Below, in pieces: positions 1-13,413 of a DNA stretch of 64,000 nucleotides (the stretch's first letter is position 1; each line of letters begins with the position of its first letter). The notes beneath the pieces are model-generated. The model saw nothing but the letters and a program-made list of their open reading frames with translations, had not been told where the DNA came from and did no database searches. This DNA comes from Lates calcarifer (taxonomy: Eukaryota > Chordata > Actinopteri > Centropomidae), in assembly GCF_001640805.2 (NCBI RefSeq), contig NC_066833.1, positions 11,847,344-11,911,343 of the forward strand, in the 5' to 3' direction. A program made the position numbers and the translations under genes.

Positions 1-2693
1 TCGGGCCAATAAAATAGAGCAATCTTAAGCAAATGCATAAACAGCTTGTTTTTTTGTTTTTTTTTTTTTTTTGGGTTTGCTTTAGTTTTACTGATAATTT
101 ATTTGTCAAAGTGCCATTTGTGCAGCAGAAGATGCACACAGATTCAAGTAAACACAATATTATTACAAAAACTTAGTAAACTTATCGAGGATAAAAGTTA
201 TCAGGGACACAAAGCTAATTTTTAAACATGCTAACCCATTTACTTTTCAATTTACATGGTATAAATGGTAAATGCAAGATTCTACAAGACCTTTCTTTAA
301 CTTAGAATGCACTCAGTGTAATCATAATAAGCTTATGCCTTTGAGAACTAAAGTCTTACTTCAAACCAAACCAAATGACAAACCACTAAGCCATGTTATC
401 TCCACATTCTCTCACTTATGAAGCCTTGAAGTAAGGATGAAATTGAGTGGTTAAGTCTATCATGAAAGAAAGGTGATAGTCCTGATGTCTGCTTGGAAAG
501 CAGGCAGCCTAAAAGATGTAGACATGGTTCAGATAAGGCATACAGTATCTCAGAGTAGTTGCATCTAGCTCACCTCACTACATAAATCACTGCAGTGGAA
601 AATGTTTATTCAGTTCCACAACTCCTCCAAAATAACACCTCAGCTGGAGCAAGTATCCAGGTTATCACGTACAAATCTTTGAGGAAAATGAAACTCTTAA
701 CTTTTCAGCAGCCTCTTACATGTGCAAAAAGGAAAGGAAATGTTTTCTGACAAAGCTACCACACTCCATGGAAACTCAGATATACAGTATTGATCACTCT
801 TCGCCTATACTGACACGCACATACACTCAGGCTTGCATGCCTACACACCACACACTGGTAAAAGGCACCTCCCACAGAGAGCCCACATAACCGCAGTCCC
901 ACACAGTAAATCAATAGTGTCATCTGAATGTTTAACTTCAAGCCCTAGGAGATGAAAGCAGATTTCTTTGCAAGAACAAAATATATATCCTTGCCAAATA
1001 ATGGTGTGTTGCTACAGCAGAAGGTAGCTGCTAAGGTATCGGGTCAGTGGCAGCAGACAAACAGAAGAGACAGAGACAAGGCTCTAGCTTTAAATTGCTT
1101 GTTTTCACATGCTGTTCCACCTTGAAGAAACAATGTGAGGAAAATAAGAGGCTGGCGAAATTGTCAAAAATATATGTTGCGTTGCGTGTGCAACACTAAC
1201 ATAGTGTTAGTGCAGAATAAATCCAAAAGGCAAGACTTGCTAATGTACCATTTATGAAGTAGAAATGGAGAATGTACAGGACTTACACAGCTGCAAAAGA
1301 AGGAATAAGGAATATGGAGAGGGGAAACACATTAGAAAAGCAACAGAGGAAAAAAAAAAACTCAGAGAGACCATGACAGGCAAACGTTCAAAGTCCTGGG
1401 AAAAAAAGGAAGACAGGCTGCGAAGGACACAAGAAAGGTGAATTGAATAAATAAAAGCAGAAATAAAGGGAAAAGGGTCCTCTAGAAGGCAATGGAGGAT
1501 GAGGCAGAAAGAAAAACAGCACTTTATGTATGTGAGACCATGCAATGGAAAGAGAAAGACAAAGAGAAGAAGAAAGTCATTGACAGGTCACATGGAAGCA
1601 GAGAAAGGTGGGTGCAGCATGTCAATACAAATGCTAAGTCACTTGGGGGCTTCGACCCAGCTGAAATCTCTGCCATACACTCAGGCATTCATTAGGGAGC
1701 TACAGAGAAACAGAGCAGATTAAGAGAGAGGGAGAGATAATAGATATCAAATATCTACATTTGTGCCACTTTTTTCTCATAAGCTATTCCCTGTGTCATC
1801 AAACACCTCTGTGCACCCTCTCCATTTCTTTCCCTTTCTTTCAAATATTCAGTCAATGTCACTGTCACTTTTTTGCTCTGTTTCTTTCAACACAGAAATC
1901 ACTCAGTCAGTCCATCTATTACCCCAGCAGAACCAGCAGTGCAGCTGCAGCAGCATCAATAATTGTTCGCCGCCTCTGCCCTAAGTTCCCTAAAGGGATA
2001 CTGGGAAGCCTGGGTATTTATGAGAGTGTAATCTCCTACCTGGGTTGCACTCGCATGTCCTCTCCCATCCCCATGACCGGGTGACCCAGGGGATGGGCTG
2101 TTAAGAGACAGTTCTGAGCCTGCGACATGACAACCAAGCAACATGAAATGACAGGGTGGAAAGAGGGATGAGAATTAGGAGTGGAGGAGGGGAAGTCCCT
2201 GCCTGGAGACAGTATAGCAGTGCCAAACGTTTGTGTAGGATCACATACACTATTTCTGTGAACAACACTGTAATTCTCCCTGATACTATTTTCATTTGTG
2301 TATTGTGAATTTTTGGTTTGAAATATGTCTTAATTAAGTATGCTTATGCTTATTTATACACATTAGTGTCAAACAACTTGAGATTAACTGTTTTCCTGCC
2401 TAACAAAGACACAGATGAGATGATAAATTTTATAAAATGAAATATTTTTATGTATCATTTTCTTGAAAATACTTACATTTCTTCTTAAAACACTCATTTT
2501 TACTATGTTTACTGTGATACATTATGTTTCATTGTTTTTGTTTTGTATAATGTACAATAATGAACAGTGACAAAGCAAGTAATGCATTACAGTAACAAAA
2601 CAAATAGGTGTTTATGTAGAGTATGTGTATTTTTCAGGTGTGTCTCCAGGTTAGATTAAGGGAGGAAGTGAGCAGATGAGGGGTAAAGGATAC
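1..2693 (-). other. stxbp5l: stxbp5l intron 2 (partial, runs off left edge)
   Basis: This stretch lies 3' of stxbp5l coding exon 2 on the minus strand and begins with its splice donor at 2693-2692. I looked on the minus strand for exon 3, which in the family starts with the GRPGV-CYCQH segment, and did not find it, so the intron continues beyond the window. The sequence is AT-rich and low in CpG, with a T-run near 50-73. No gene, RNA gene or classified mobile element is evident. Confidence 0.7.
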
Positions 2694-2791
2694 ATCCGTA
2701 TGCCGCCTGATCTCGAGCCAACAGCCAAGATCTTCTGCACAGGGTCAAAGGCCAAAGCAGTGGGCTGGTAAGGGAAACCATGACGCACTGT
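2694..2791 (-). CDS. stxbp5l: stxbp5l (tomosyn-2) coding exon 2
   Basis: Read on the minus strand, this 98-nt segment encodes TVRHGFPYQPTALAFDPVQK followed by ILAVGSRSGGIR. This is the highly conserved start of the WD40 beta-propeller of tomosyns. It is bounded by an acceptor (TTGCAG, ending at 2792) and a donor (GTATCC, from 2693). The exon enters in phase 0, joining exon 1 after its terminal Lys. It leaves two bases (AT) of a codon that would be completed as Ile or Met by exon 3, fitting the family sequence R-I/L-L-GRPG. Tomosyns are cytosolic and synaptic syntaxin-binding proteins that restrain SNARE-driven exocytosis; the VAMP-like tail lies far downstream and is not in the window. Paralogue choice (stxbp5l rather than stxbp5) rests mainly on the linkage to gtf2e1 and rabl3, as in human 3q13.33. 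Confidence 0.92.
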
Positions 2792-4074
2792 CTGCAAGCA
2801 AAAAACACAAAACAATATATTAATTGAACAAGAATAATTTTACAACCCTTATTAGGGTAATTAAGTGATGACTAAATCCCCTGAAATGTTACTGTTTTCT
2901 GATTAAATTGGTAAAATATAACTAATGACATCAATAGCTTTTAAGATGAGGCCTGACATTTTCACATGTCTGATTGCTGTGGTGACAGGCGGGTATTTTA
3001 GTATTGCTTTTTTTATTTGCTTTTATTGTATTTTAGTATAATTTCAGTTTCTGGCTGAGGTAAAGCACTAACGTGTGAATCTCTGCAAGTCTCTGCAAGA
3101 CTACAGACCCTAAAACAAACAAAAAAATATTCAAACAACAAATACATGCATACATATGACCCAAATTCCAACTATTTAGTTGTATTTGTATGACATTTAT
3201 GAATATAATCACAAATCACTGGTGCATCAGAAATTAACTGAAAACTTACTGAAATTCAAAAATTTGAAAACCTTCACAGGGTTAACATTCTTCTAGTGAA
3301 GAAACATACAGTATAATTGGTGGAGAAACAGCAGCTTCTGTTAATGTTGCATCTGGATAAACTGAGAGTGAACCAGCCTCAACATTTATTTGCTGAGGCC
3401 TGACTAGGCAAAAACGACACCATCTCTCACACTCATACTCTGAGATGCACTGCAGCTGTTTGCCATTAGTCATGTTAAATTTCCCAGCAGTGCCTCACTT
3501 ACAGTAATCTGCTCTGGGGGGATATGGAGACATGGACATCACAGATATTGAATGGAAACATTACCATAAGATATTACTGTTAAAAAAAAATTGTCACCAT
3601 GGAATAATTCCCACCTTCCACGTCATCACCAACACAAACACCTTCATTCGGCTGTCTGAATTGTTGTAACAGGGGCTTGGTCCGCTCATTAATATAGCAG
3701 AGGCATGAATTTGGAAAGATAATATGTGGATGAATGAAATGGTTATAAAACAGAGAGAGAATGAAATCACTCAGTGGTGATCAGACTCGACAGAGGAAAA
3801 TGAGGAACAACACAGACACGCTGAATCACACTACAACCAGGCGATAGAGTGCAAGGCAGTCTTTGTGTGTCTGTGTGCATGTGCTGCATGAGCGCATGCT
3901 TTGCACATATTTCCCATTCATATACAATAAACAAGAGCTTCTGTGTGTGAGTCTACATGGGCTAAATATTTATTAACATTTATCAAATATTTATGAGTCC
4001 ATTATGATGGTGCATGACTTGTTATGTGTTTCTTTGTAATTCCCAGTGGGACTTAACCTGATGCACACTAACCG

Positions 4075-4260
4075 TGGGGACTTGTTTCACCATGGGGACA
4101 CAAATTGAAACCCCCAGACAGTTACAGACAGTTTTTGAGTGTTAAGATTAGGTTTCAGTTAGGGCAAAGGTTAAGGTTGGGCATTTAGTTGTGATGGTTA
4201 AGTCTAGGGTAAGGAGCTAGGGAATGCATTATGACAATGACAGTCCCCACAGGGATAGTG
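4075..4260. repeat. Candidate fish interspersed repeat with 'ggggac...gtcccca' ends
   Basis: The segment starts with repeated 'ggggac' words (4076-4101), has a middle of 'gttagggcaaaggttaagg' type, and ends with 'gtccccacagggata'. The ends are roughly inverted copies. I recognise this pattern from widespread fish repeats, but I cannot assign a class without a repeat library. Confidence 0.4.
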
Positions 4261-4284
4261 GAACAAGAATGTCTATGTGTCTGT

Positions 4285-4310
4285 CTGTGTGTGTGTGTGT
4301 GTGTGTGTGT
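4285..4310. repeat. (GT)n microsatellite
   Basis: About 13 uninterrupted GT units in stxbp5l intron 1. Confidence 0.95.
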
Positions 4311-7300
4311 ACACTGTTGTAGCATACCAATAAAGTGTACCTGACCTTCAGATGCACGTATATCTGTCACATCACTAATAAAAAACTAATACATACCCAG
4401 CAGGGTTCCACTGCTACATTAATGCCAATGAGTGCCATGCATATAAATGTAGTAGTAAACAATAATAAACAAAACTTAATGTAGGAGATGAAGACAGTAA
4501 ACCTACCATCATACAGTCCATGGAATCTGACTGAACCCTTCTGTAATAGTCGGCCAATGTGTATTGCCTGTTGTCTTGTCATGATTAATACACCCGAAAT
4601 GCAAATTCTGTTTTAAAAGTGCATAAATAAAACACACACAGTAACTGACTATATTTTATATTTTCAGTTTTTATTTTCAATAATGTTCTGTTTTACTCCA
4701 GATTACCATTCTTCACACTGCAGTTTGAAGTGAAATGAGCTGCCCTTGAACAAAAGGAAATCGCAAAAAAAACAAACAAAAAAAAAAAACATTGCAATCA
4801 AGAGTCCTCTGAGGTATTTGAGTTAGTAAGAGTTGCGCTACTTTTGTTTTAAATAATTCTTGATTGTTAAAAACTACTGCTGCATTGCTAAGTGTGTATG
4901 TAATTCACATTAACACAGGTAATGCATCTGGAAGGAGCTGGTTTGTAAGATCAGATATGCATCTTGAACTCCAATACCAATACCTCAGGACACACATGCA
5001 TTTTATAGAGTCATGCTATTTTCTGAGAGTTGAGATTGTAATTCTTCCAAGATCTGATGTATTCTCGCACAAAACAGGGTGTTGGGGTGGGACTTGAAGC
5101 CAGAAGTGAAGACATTTCATGGGGTTTAAAAGTAGGTGGCACAACGTTTGCAAAATGTGAAGTGACACACGCCCTCACCCTATCATTGAGAATCACTTGC
5201 CTTCCCAGTCACAGAGGAAAGAGGAAGGTCAAGGTTTTATCCAATCTGTCAGACAATAAATGTTTGAGCTTTTGGCAGTGGAGAGAGCTTCAGATAATAC
5301 TGGCGACACCATTTCAAACAGGCACTTAAAAACACTACTCTGACTGTGACTCTGATCAGATTAACTGAACTAAATGTATCAACAAATTAGTCTGATGCTA
5401 CAAAAATGAAAAGAGTAGGTTGCACATACAGACTCATACACAAATACTTATAAAGGCAGGAACACACGTAATGTAGAAACACATAGGTATCAAAAGAAGA
5501 ACCTGGGTAGGCACACGCAATCACACATTCATCTTACAGGTCTTGTCACTGGGCCCCTTTAGGTTCTCTAGCCTGACTCTGGTGCACAGTTGCTGGGATA
5601 CAGGAGAACCTCTCCCCATACACATACAAGACAGCCAAGTGGATGAGAAATACATTTACTGTGGTGGATCTCAGAGCTGCTCATACATATTTTACAGATA
5701 AAGCCATAAAGCAGTTTTTCGTCCTCTATGTATCTTTGATTGATTGGGTAGCTGTTTACAAACATAGCTTATCAACTTATGCGATCAATCCCCAGTCAAA
5801 GACATCCAACAAATTTACTAGTGAAAAATAAACACAAAGGAATTACTAAATATTCATGCTGCTGAAACAACCAAGATGTACATTTAGAAATGCAGTCAGC
5901 TGTGCAGCAATTGTTGACCTGCTGCAAAGGACCTGCGTTATGGCTGCCAGAGGCTGCATTACATCAACTCCACCCTCAATCCACCTCCTCCCTTTTTCTG
6001 TTTCTCTGTTGTGTTGTCTTCTCCCCTCCCCACATACAATCTTTATGCACAAATGCATCTTTATGCACACATGGGGTAGAGATGTTTGTATGGCGTTATC
6101 TGATGTTCAATCAGATAACTCCACACATACATCCCACCCCCCAAAGACTGATGCCACCCACCATCCTCTCTCCCCACACAGCATTCAGCTGCAGAGCTGG
6201 TCTAGACCCCTGGATCTATAAATAGTAAGCAGCACCCATGTCTACCACTGCCAGCAAATTGTGCATTGAGCAGCTATATCTCCAAACACAGATCAAGACA
6301 ACGAATTATGACATTAAATTTTCCTTATCTGTATGTGATTACAGTGATGTTTACACTGATATAAAGGCACATATGTACAGATAATTTAATGTAAATGTGG
6401 TGCAGCTTATTCAATTCACAGAATTTCTCACATGCATTGTGAATGTGTTCTTTCTGTACTTATCTGTTGGAAAAAAATCACTAACATTGTTGAACAGGAC
6501 CAGAGTTGTGGGTCTTCTCTAGTCAAACAAAAATCTCCCAGTTATAACTATTAATACTTAATCAATAGTCAGTCAATGGTTGATAAACACATTTCTCTGA
6601 AAATCTTCTGGCCTTGAGAAAATTACACCTATAGTATGATTTTAGTGGAAGCAACCTTGAGACAATCATCACAGAAAATATGCAGTCCTTGATCCCACTA
6701 GCCTATAGGTTGATACATTAATGACAGTCTTCGTGTAATATATTCTTATCCAAAGAATTTCCACTATTTTCAGACACAGTGTGAAAAAACTGCATCTAAT
6801 AACAAGTTACATTTCATCATTTTTCTTTAATCAAACATTACCAACATTTACAGACACTGGAAAGGACAGAGCACAGTTCAGAAGAAACTAGAGGAAGGAA
6901 GCGCTGTTTTGATTAAATTTGTTGAAAGCTGAAGTCCACACAGTTCAGAAGACTTTACAGGGATAATTTTGTAAATTGTGATTTTAATGGGCTGGGAAAC
7001 AACAAACAAGCCTAATCAGTAAGTTGCTATTGAACCTAAAAAGAATCAGTCAAGGGTTATTACACACAAGACTGTTTTACAGTGCAGTGCAGTGTTTGCC
7101 AGTCGTGTTAAGTACAATATGTAGAAGAGCTGTACATCAGCCAATTGTTTTTATCTATGGCAGCTTAAGATGATTGTTCACCGGCTAGCTAGATCAAGAG
7201 GTCACTTAACTTACGCTAATGTTGCATGCACATATCTGCTACTTTTTATGTATGTCAGCAACTAAATAGGGCTTTTACTACATGTAGACATTGCATGCAT

Positions 7301-8359
7301 GTAATTTTCTTATCTTATAACTGTATCACTCTAGCTCTTTAGAGCTACACCAACACAAGTAGTCAGTGGGATACTGGGACACACTGAGAAATGTACTGAG
7401 AAGACTCTGCAATGTGGCCTTGATGGCTCTTGGATATATTTATCTACTCAACAAAATCAAAGGGAAAGCACTGTGCACACAGACCAATAATAAATGGAGG
7501 GATAGATGAAGAGGCTACTTGTGATGTGCAATTTGAAGCAAGAGCAATGACGAGTGGTGAATAATGCCTAGTGAGAAAAGTATATGCATGGACAGCAGAG
7601 GCAGCTAAATAAAACTGAATTGATGGAGAGAGGTGTACTGTGTATGTATATTTTTCTTATGAAAATATAACATTTGTGATTAGAACTCTCTATAATAAGC
7701 AAATTGTGCTAGATTCTAGTTTATTCATAAACTAAATTCTGATACTCTTATTTACAGTCACTTCAAAAGGTGTATATCACTAACACCACACGTTTTTTGT
7801 AAATATAGTCTTTAAATGTTTTTAGCTTTGTGACCGAGAGGATCTTTCTTGCTTTCCTAGCTACAGTGTGTGTCTGTGTGCCAGCAGCCCTCCACCCAGA
7901 TTGGGTGCTGCATGCAATTAGACTAAGGCTGAGTCCAAACGTCCATCCTTTGTACACATACAATGATGTGTTCATCTACATCACATCAAGTCTGTGAGGC
8001 TGCTGGACGGCGAGGGGATGGAATGCACTGAGATGGGACCTGTTTGACCTCACGTGTTTCTGTGGAGTTGAACTGTAATTCCTGATCTTGTGATGCATTT
8101 TTCAATATTAAACCCTCTCTGAGGATCTTCACAAAACTCAATCTCTACCTGTCCAGTTTTGCTAATTTTAACACATGCAAATTATCCAGTCTATTCATAT
8201 TCTAGATGTGCAATGTGAAGTCTTACTACATCAATAAACCAATGACAGTATATAATGATATACAGTGTCATATACATATACAGGTCATATCAATATCATT
8301 ATGGACAACAGGTAATTTTCCAAGTAAAGTCTTGTGATGTCTGCACCCTCCTTGAAGCC

Positions 8360-9420
8360 CTCAACATTCACATATCCCTTCTCCACCAAATCAGCTCTGG
8401 TTCTTGAACCAGTTCCGATCAGGATTCTTGGAACTGTTATGGTAACTAGCTAACCAGTCTGCATTTCTACCAGTTTTGAGCAGAACCTCTGTAACCAATG
8501 ATGCATCATTAATGGGGGGCATTACACAATGCAAAACAGAGGGTTGTACTGATTACCTGTGGGCATTTGTACTATCATTACAGATATGCGCCTACATCCT
8601 TACATTCGTTCTCCAATGTTGCCCTCTCCATCTGTGATGCCAAGGTATGTGATTCTTGAAGTGTGAGTTTTAACATCCAGAATCGTTCCACCACTTTTGG
8701 ACTTTTATGAGTAACCTACACAGTTGTCTGACATGTTGCTTATGTTGCTTACAAGTACACAGCCAAGTTGTGATGTTTGAATATTACAATGCCTAATGTA
8801 TGATTTGATTATTGTAATGTTTGAGGTAGTCGCAGGTTAGCTCTCAGAATCGTCCAATGGGCAAAAACCACTAACAGTCTCACTGGACATGCGGTTATTT
8901 TTTGTGCTATAGTAACGGAGGCCGTCACTAACCTTTAACTTCCTCTGCAGAGGTCAGTTAGTCTTTTCTGGGTTCAAATCTTCAAGGTGGAAGTGTACCC
9001 CTCTACCTTTAAAGCTAACGGAGTTTGCTTTTCGCTGTTACCAAACATTTACCTAATTTTGCTGTCCGGCCCAAGAAGCTGAAAAACGCTTTCGTCCATT
9101 AAGAAAGAGATTTCTTTTTCCTCGGTGGTAGCAGACGTAAAAACACTGGCCAGAAGAGGATTAATCCACCTGTTTGGTACCTCACCGGACATTTGTTGGG
9201 CAGGTGCAGCCGCAGGACAACATTTTAAAAACATCGAGAGGCGGCACCATGCGCCAGCTGCAATCAGTAATTGTGCGCAGGTTATGACGGTGCGGCAACT
9301 TGGCATATAAGAACTGTTTTCCTGAGGTACAAAACTCGCAAGCTCAGCCAACGAGCCATAACACTCTCTTAAAGTGGCAGGCTTACAGTCACCTGTAGTT
9401 TCCTACAGTGATTGTATTTA
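8360..9420. repeat. Unclassified higher-GC repeat relic
   Basis: Within AT-rich intron sequence this stretch is richer in CpG, mainly at 9050-9360. It includes a segment near 8390-8460 with repeated 'ggttcttgaaccagttccgatc'-type words of the sort seen at the ends of fish DNA transposons. Open frames of 100 codons (minus, 9049-9351) and 61 codons (plus, 9125-9310) overlap but match no family I recognise. The most likely explanation is a decayed DNA transposon or repeat; the boundaries are approximate. Confidence 0.3.
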
Positions 9421-11279
9421 AAAAGAGTGACTGAAAATGATGTAAAACACGTGATACGGATTGAATGGTGCAGAAAATATGTATTGCATTGTCATGATTG
9501 AAGTGTGTGTAGAGAAATATGTATTTTTGTCAGCACTAGATAGAGTCTCTAAACAAACTGTTGACAGCAACCACAAGCACCCTTCCCACAGTGACATGAA
9601 TTTTAATTTGAAGCTGCAGTAGGTAACTAACAGCTTTATAAACACAGATGTGATTGGCAGAGATTTCCTAATTACAGATGAGTGCCATGTGAGCATCATT
9701 TGCATTTTTTTGTTTTACTGTTTGTATTGTGTTTTATTGTCTTGTGATCGCAGAGTAATTATTTTCTGCAGCAGACCAGCATCTGTGTTTTCTAATACCT
9801 TTTTCTAATTCCTAGATGTACTGGGTTCTCACTTTCTTATCTAATACTATTAAAGAAAATCAGTTTGAATCTTTAGATTTAAAATCGAAGCTGTTTGTAA
9901 ACACAATGTTCTTTTAATCCAAAATATTTCTATTAATTTTAAAGGGGTTATGTGTAAGAATTAGCCAGCCAAATTCATACTCCAAACAAACGGAGAGCAG
10001 CATATTCTCTCTCTTTGGTTCTCCCATGTGTGACTGATATTTAAAATTCAAATGAGAGTGCTTCACCATTGTCATGACAATACTGCATCCATGAGTGCAA
10101 ATCAACCATGAATCACATAACTGTCCTCTGCTGGTTGAAGGACACTTGTATATGTGGCTATACACCCCAAACTGTAATGGTAGATTAGGTGTTAATTTAT
10201 CCCACAAAATGTTGTACAATCAAAACTGGTTGGCATTTACACTCGATTATAAATGAGAAACCTATGAACATAAATGGCACCCAGCATTAACTTCAGCTGG
10301 GAACCCAGAGCGTGGATCTAAGCTGTGTTTATCACTGTTTGTATAGGCATGCAAAGTGTGCTCAGTGAACACAGTGTATATACATTTTGCCTTTGTGTGT
10401 GTTATGTGTTGCTTGTGTGCCTCTGCATCACCTGCGTGTTTTAGAACGTGCTCCCTGTGGCTAAATATCAAGATGAGAGACAGGAATGCAAAGAAAAGTA
10501 GAGTATGACTGTCACATTCATCCATTCCAATTTACTTTACAGACTCAGAGCACTCAACAAACAAACAGAGATACACGTGGCTTCCCCAAGCAGTGTTTGA
10601 AGGGAGATATTTTGAGGTTGCTCTAAAATTCCTTTGATCTAGTCGGGAGCAGCCCAAAATACAAAAGAGGCCTATCTGAACGTGGGTTGGAGAGAAGACG
10701 TTCAAGGGGGAGGAGTAAGAGAGGAGATCAGGGGATTCTGGATGTGTGAAACGAGTTGGAAACACGCAGTGGTTACACAACACAGCACAATCTCACTCAT
10801 TGCTTATCTGACATACTCTTGGCTTTATTTTCTGACCAAGGGTTTATCGTTTATTGCTCATCAGGTCTACCTCAGGGTAATTTTTTTCTGTCCCATGAAA
10901 GACAAAATGCTAATTCAGGATGTAGAAAAATCCAGTATGTGTACAATACTCAAACCTGCAAGAGTGTGACTTCTACAGCTGGCACCAGACAACCACAGTC
11001 ATGGGTGCAGTTTTAAATATCAAGGTTTCATCTAACTGTTACAGAAACAAACATATTTCAGTGACTGCCTTTGAATGTTGCCTTTACTGAAAAACAATGA
11101 GGAGAAGACTGAGAGTGAACAAAAATATGAAAGATGCAATCCATAAAATGAAAGCAACAACCTGAATGACTCTATACACACACTTTGTGGAACTGAGAAG
11201 GACTGCAGAGACAGTTGATAAATAAAAGATATGAAGCAGAAAAGATTGTACAAAACAGACACATAAATAAAGACTCTTT

Positions 11280-11950
11280 AAAAAATGGGCCCATATCGTA
11301 ATAAAGAAATGAATAAGGTGAGGACAGGATTATACAGGGTACATCACACAGCCATATTACAAAAGGTTGGACATGGACACAGCACCATTCACACATGCAG
11401 TGGAAAGCTCCAAATCCATTATGTTTAAGAAGGTTAACAATCCAATGTCTAACAGTGAGAGAATGAGAAGGCTTCCAGCGAAGAGAAATCATCTTCTTAG
11501 CACTGGTTACACCAGCTAACAGGATCCTCCTCTGATGTTTCCAGATGTCCAGCATAGATAAGTCATTTAAAAGCAGATAATAGATATGGTCATAGGCTCT
11601 GTTACAGATACGAACTGGGATCATTTTAGAACTTCATTCCAGAAGCTCCACATCATGTGAATTGAGGCAGCAGAAGCTTTCAAAGGCCAATGGCTGCACA
11701 AGGGGTCACTAATCCTACCCATCTGATGCAACTTGGATGGTGTAAAGTAGGTTCTGTAAAGATAATTAAATGAAATTGCTGGTGGTGTGGATTATGAGAG
11801 GCACCCGCAATAGCATTCCAATCAAATTCAGGATGGAGGTCAGGGCAATCTCACTGCCAGATCCTATCTATTGGGAGAGGCCTTAAGTAGAATTTCATAT
11901 CATACCCTTGTTCCTGTTTGCAACAACAGGAATAAGAGTATTGAACAAAT
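11280..11950 (-). mobile_element. Degenerate L1-type LINE fragment (ORF2 C-terminus)
   Basis: On the minus strand, conceptual translation in shifting frames gives segments such as TYFTPSKLHQMGRISDPLC and ILLAGVTSAKKMISLRWK. These resemble the C-terminal region of fish L1 ORF2, downstream of the reverse transcriptase, where Y/L-T-P-x-K/R-L-H-x-M and a Leu-rich AKK-x-I-x-x-RWK motif occur. Several stops and frameshifts break it, so it is a dead fragment. It sits antisense-neutral in stxbp5l intron 1, on the same strand as the gene. The 5' part may extend above 11950; the limits are approximate. Confidence 0.7.
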
Positions 11951-12009
11951 TATAAACAGGATGAATAGATAAGGGATAGAGCCATGAGATAGCATTGGCT
12001 TTTAGCTAG

Positions 12010-12243
12010 GGAATGGTAAATGGGCCGCACTTATATAGCACTTTCCTAGTCATATCAACCACTCAAAGCACTTTAGACTACAAGTCACATTCACCCATTC
12101 ACAAACGCACTTTCATTCAGCACTCACTCTATATATACACCATGCTCTAACATACATCGCACACATATTCACATACCAAAGTGTGTTGGCAATTTGAGGT
12201 TCAGTCTCTTGCCAAGGATTGTCAGGGATCAAAACACTGACCC
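12010..12243. repeat. Fish interspersed repeat ('ggtaaatgggccgcacttatatagc' type)
   Basis: This segment begins 'ggtaaatgggccgcac', passes through 'ccactcaaagcactttaga' and 'cattcacccattcacaaac', and ends with 'cttgccaagga' followed by 'ggatcaaaacactgaccc'. I recognise this as a very common teleost interspersed repeat. It lies next to the L1 fragment. Its class is not assigned here. Confidence 0.65.
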
Positions 12244-13382
12244 TCTGAAATGTACATAGGCCTTTTTAATTGCAACTGTATCACTCAAGAGATGGATGTG
12301 GGTGTTGCACGATAGGAAGGACAAATAGTTCTCACTCCAATTAACAGACTGATAATGGAAAAAGAGATACAGTACAATTCACATAGGTTCCTAATCGAAG
12401 CTGATATTGTGTATTTGATACATTTTGTGAAAAATTGGAAGGCAGAGGAAGTGATGGGATATACATTACCTGTTTGTCTAAAAACATACTAAGTAGTTTA
12501 AAATGGTGAGAACTACAATGGCAGAAGGTGCAAGGAAAGTATGCCAGGAACTCACTTCATCAACAGAAAATGCAAAGAAAAACACCCACCTAGTTTCACT
12601 GACAGGTGGTTTGAACCACCACAGGAATGATTGTTTAGCAGCAAAATTTGAGAGAGAAAACAAAATTACTACAAATGCAGGGTGTGCTGTAGCAGCAGCA
12701 TAACTATGATCAGCTAATAAGAACTATCCTTGGTGTCTTATGCTAGGGTTGTTGGCCACAAATAAAGTGATTCAAGATTTTCATGGTGTGATTCTTCATC
12801 ATACTGAAAGCAAAATGATGAAGGGACTTTCATTCATCAGCAAGGCTGCATGGGGCTGATCTAATAAGCACTTTCTGTGCTTGCTGCATGGCACATGAAT
12901 ATGAACACAAAAGGAATAACATACAAATGCACACAGGATGAGAATGCAGTGTGGGAGCCTGTGAGTATGAAAACGAATGAATGAGCTTGGATAAGCTTCC
13001 CTCCCTGCTGAGTGTAGTGGGTTCATTTGTATGAGAGCCACAGACTACACAGTGTTATGTGTATGTGGCCACAGATTGTATGAGAGATTGTATGTTTGTA
13101 TGTTTGCTGTGTGCAGTTTTTATTTCTAAAAGTATTATTATTGCCATTATTTTTTGAATGTGTGATGATTGTGTACACATGACCACACAAATGCACCTGG
13201 ACTTAAGAAAATACTGCACATACAGGTGCAGCATGTAGTTATACAGTATTTATCAAGCAATGTTTGGCACAAACCCCTTAAGGAGCAAATGTGATGAGCG
13301 TAAAACATGTGTCCCTTCAGATGAAAGCATGGGTTTAACAGCGACATATACATAATTTCTATTACATAACTGTAAAGAAATC

Positions 13383-13385
<3 letters not shown>

Positions 13386-13413
<28 letters not shown>
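13386..13413. repeat. (TG)n microsatellite
   Basis: About 14 TG units followed by a short purine-rich run, in stxbp5l intron 1. Confidence 0.95.

Noticed and set aside
5856..6225. Overlapping 121- and 111-codon plus-strand open frames
   Set aside because: Two overlapping frames with CT-rich, low-complexity translation and no splice or family support.
9049..9351. 100-codon open frame on the minus strand
   Set aside because: No family resemblance, no splice context, overlapped by an open frame on the other strand; more likely repeat sequence than a gene.
11172..11624. 150-codon minus-strand open frame that could be taken for a membrane protein
   Set aside because: Its N-terminal half matches the end of fish L1 ORF2; the hydrophobic rest is translated intron or 3' sequence.
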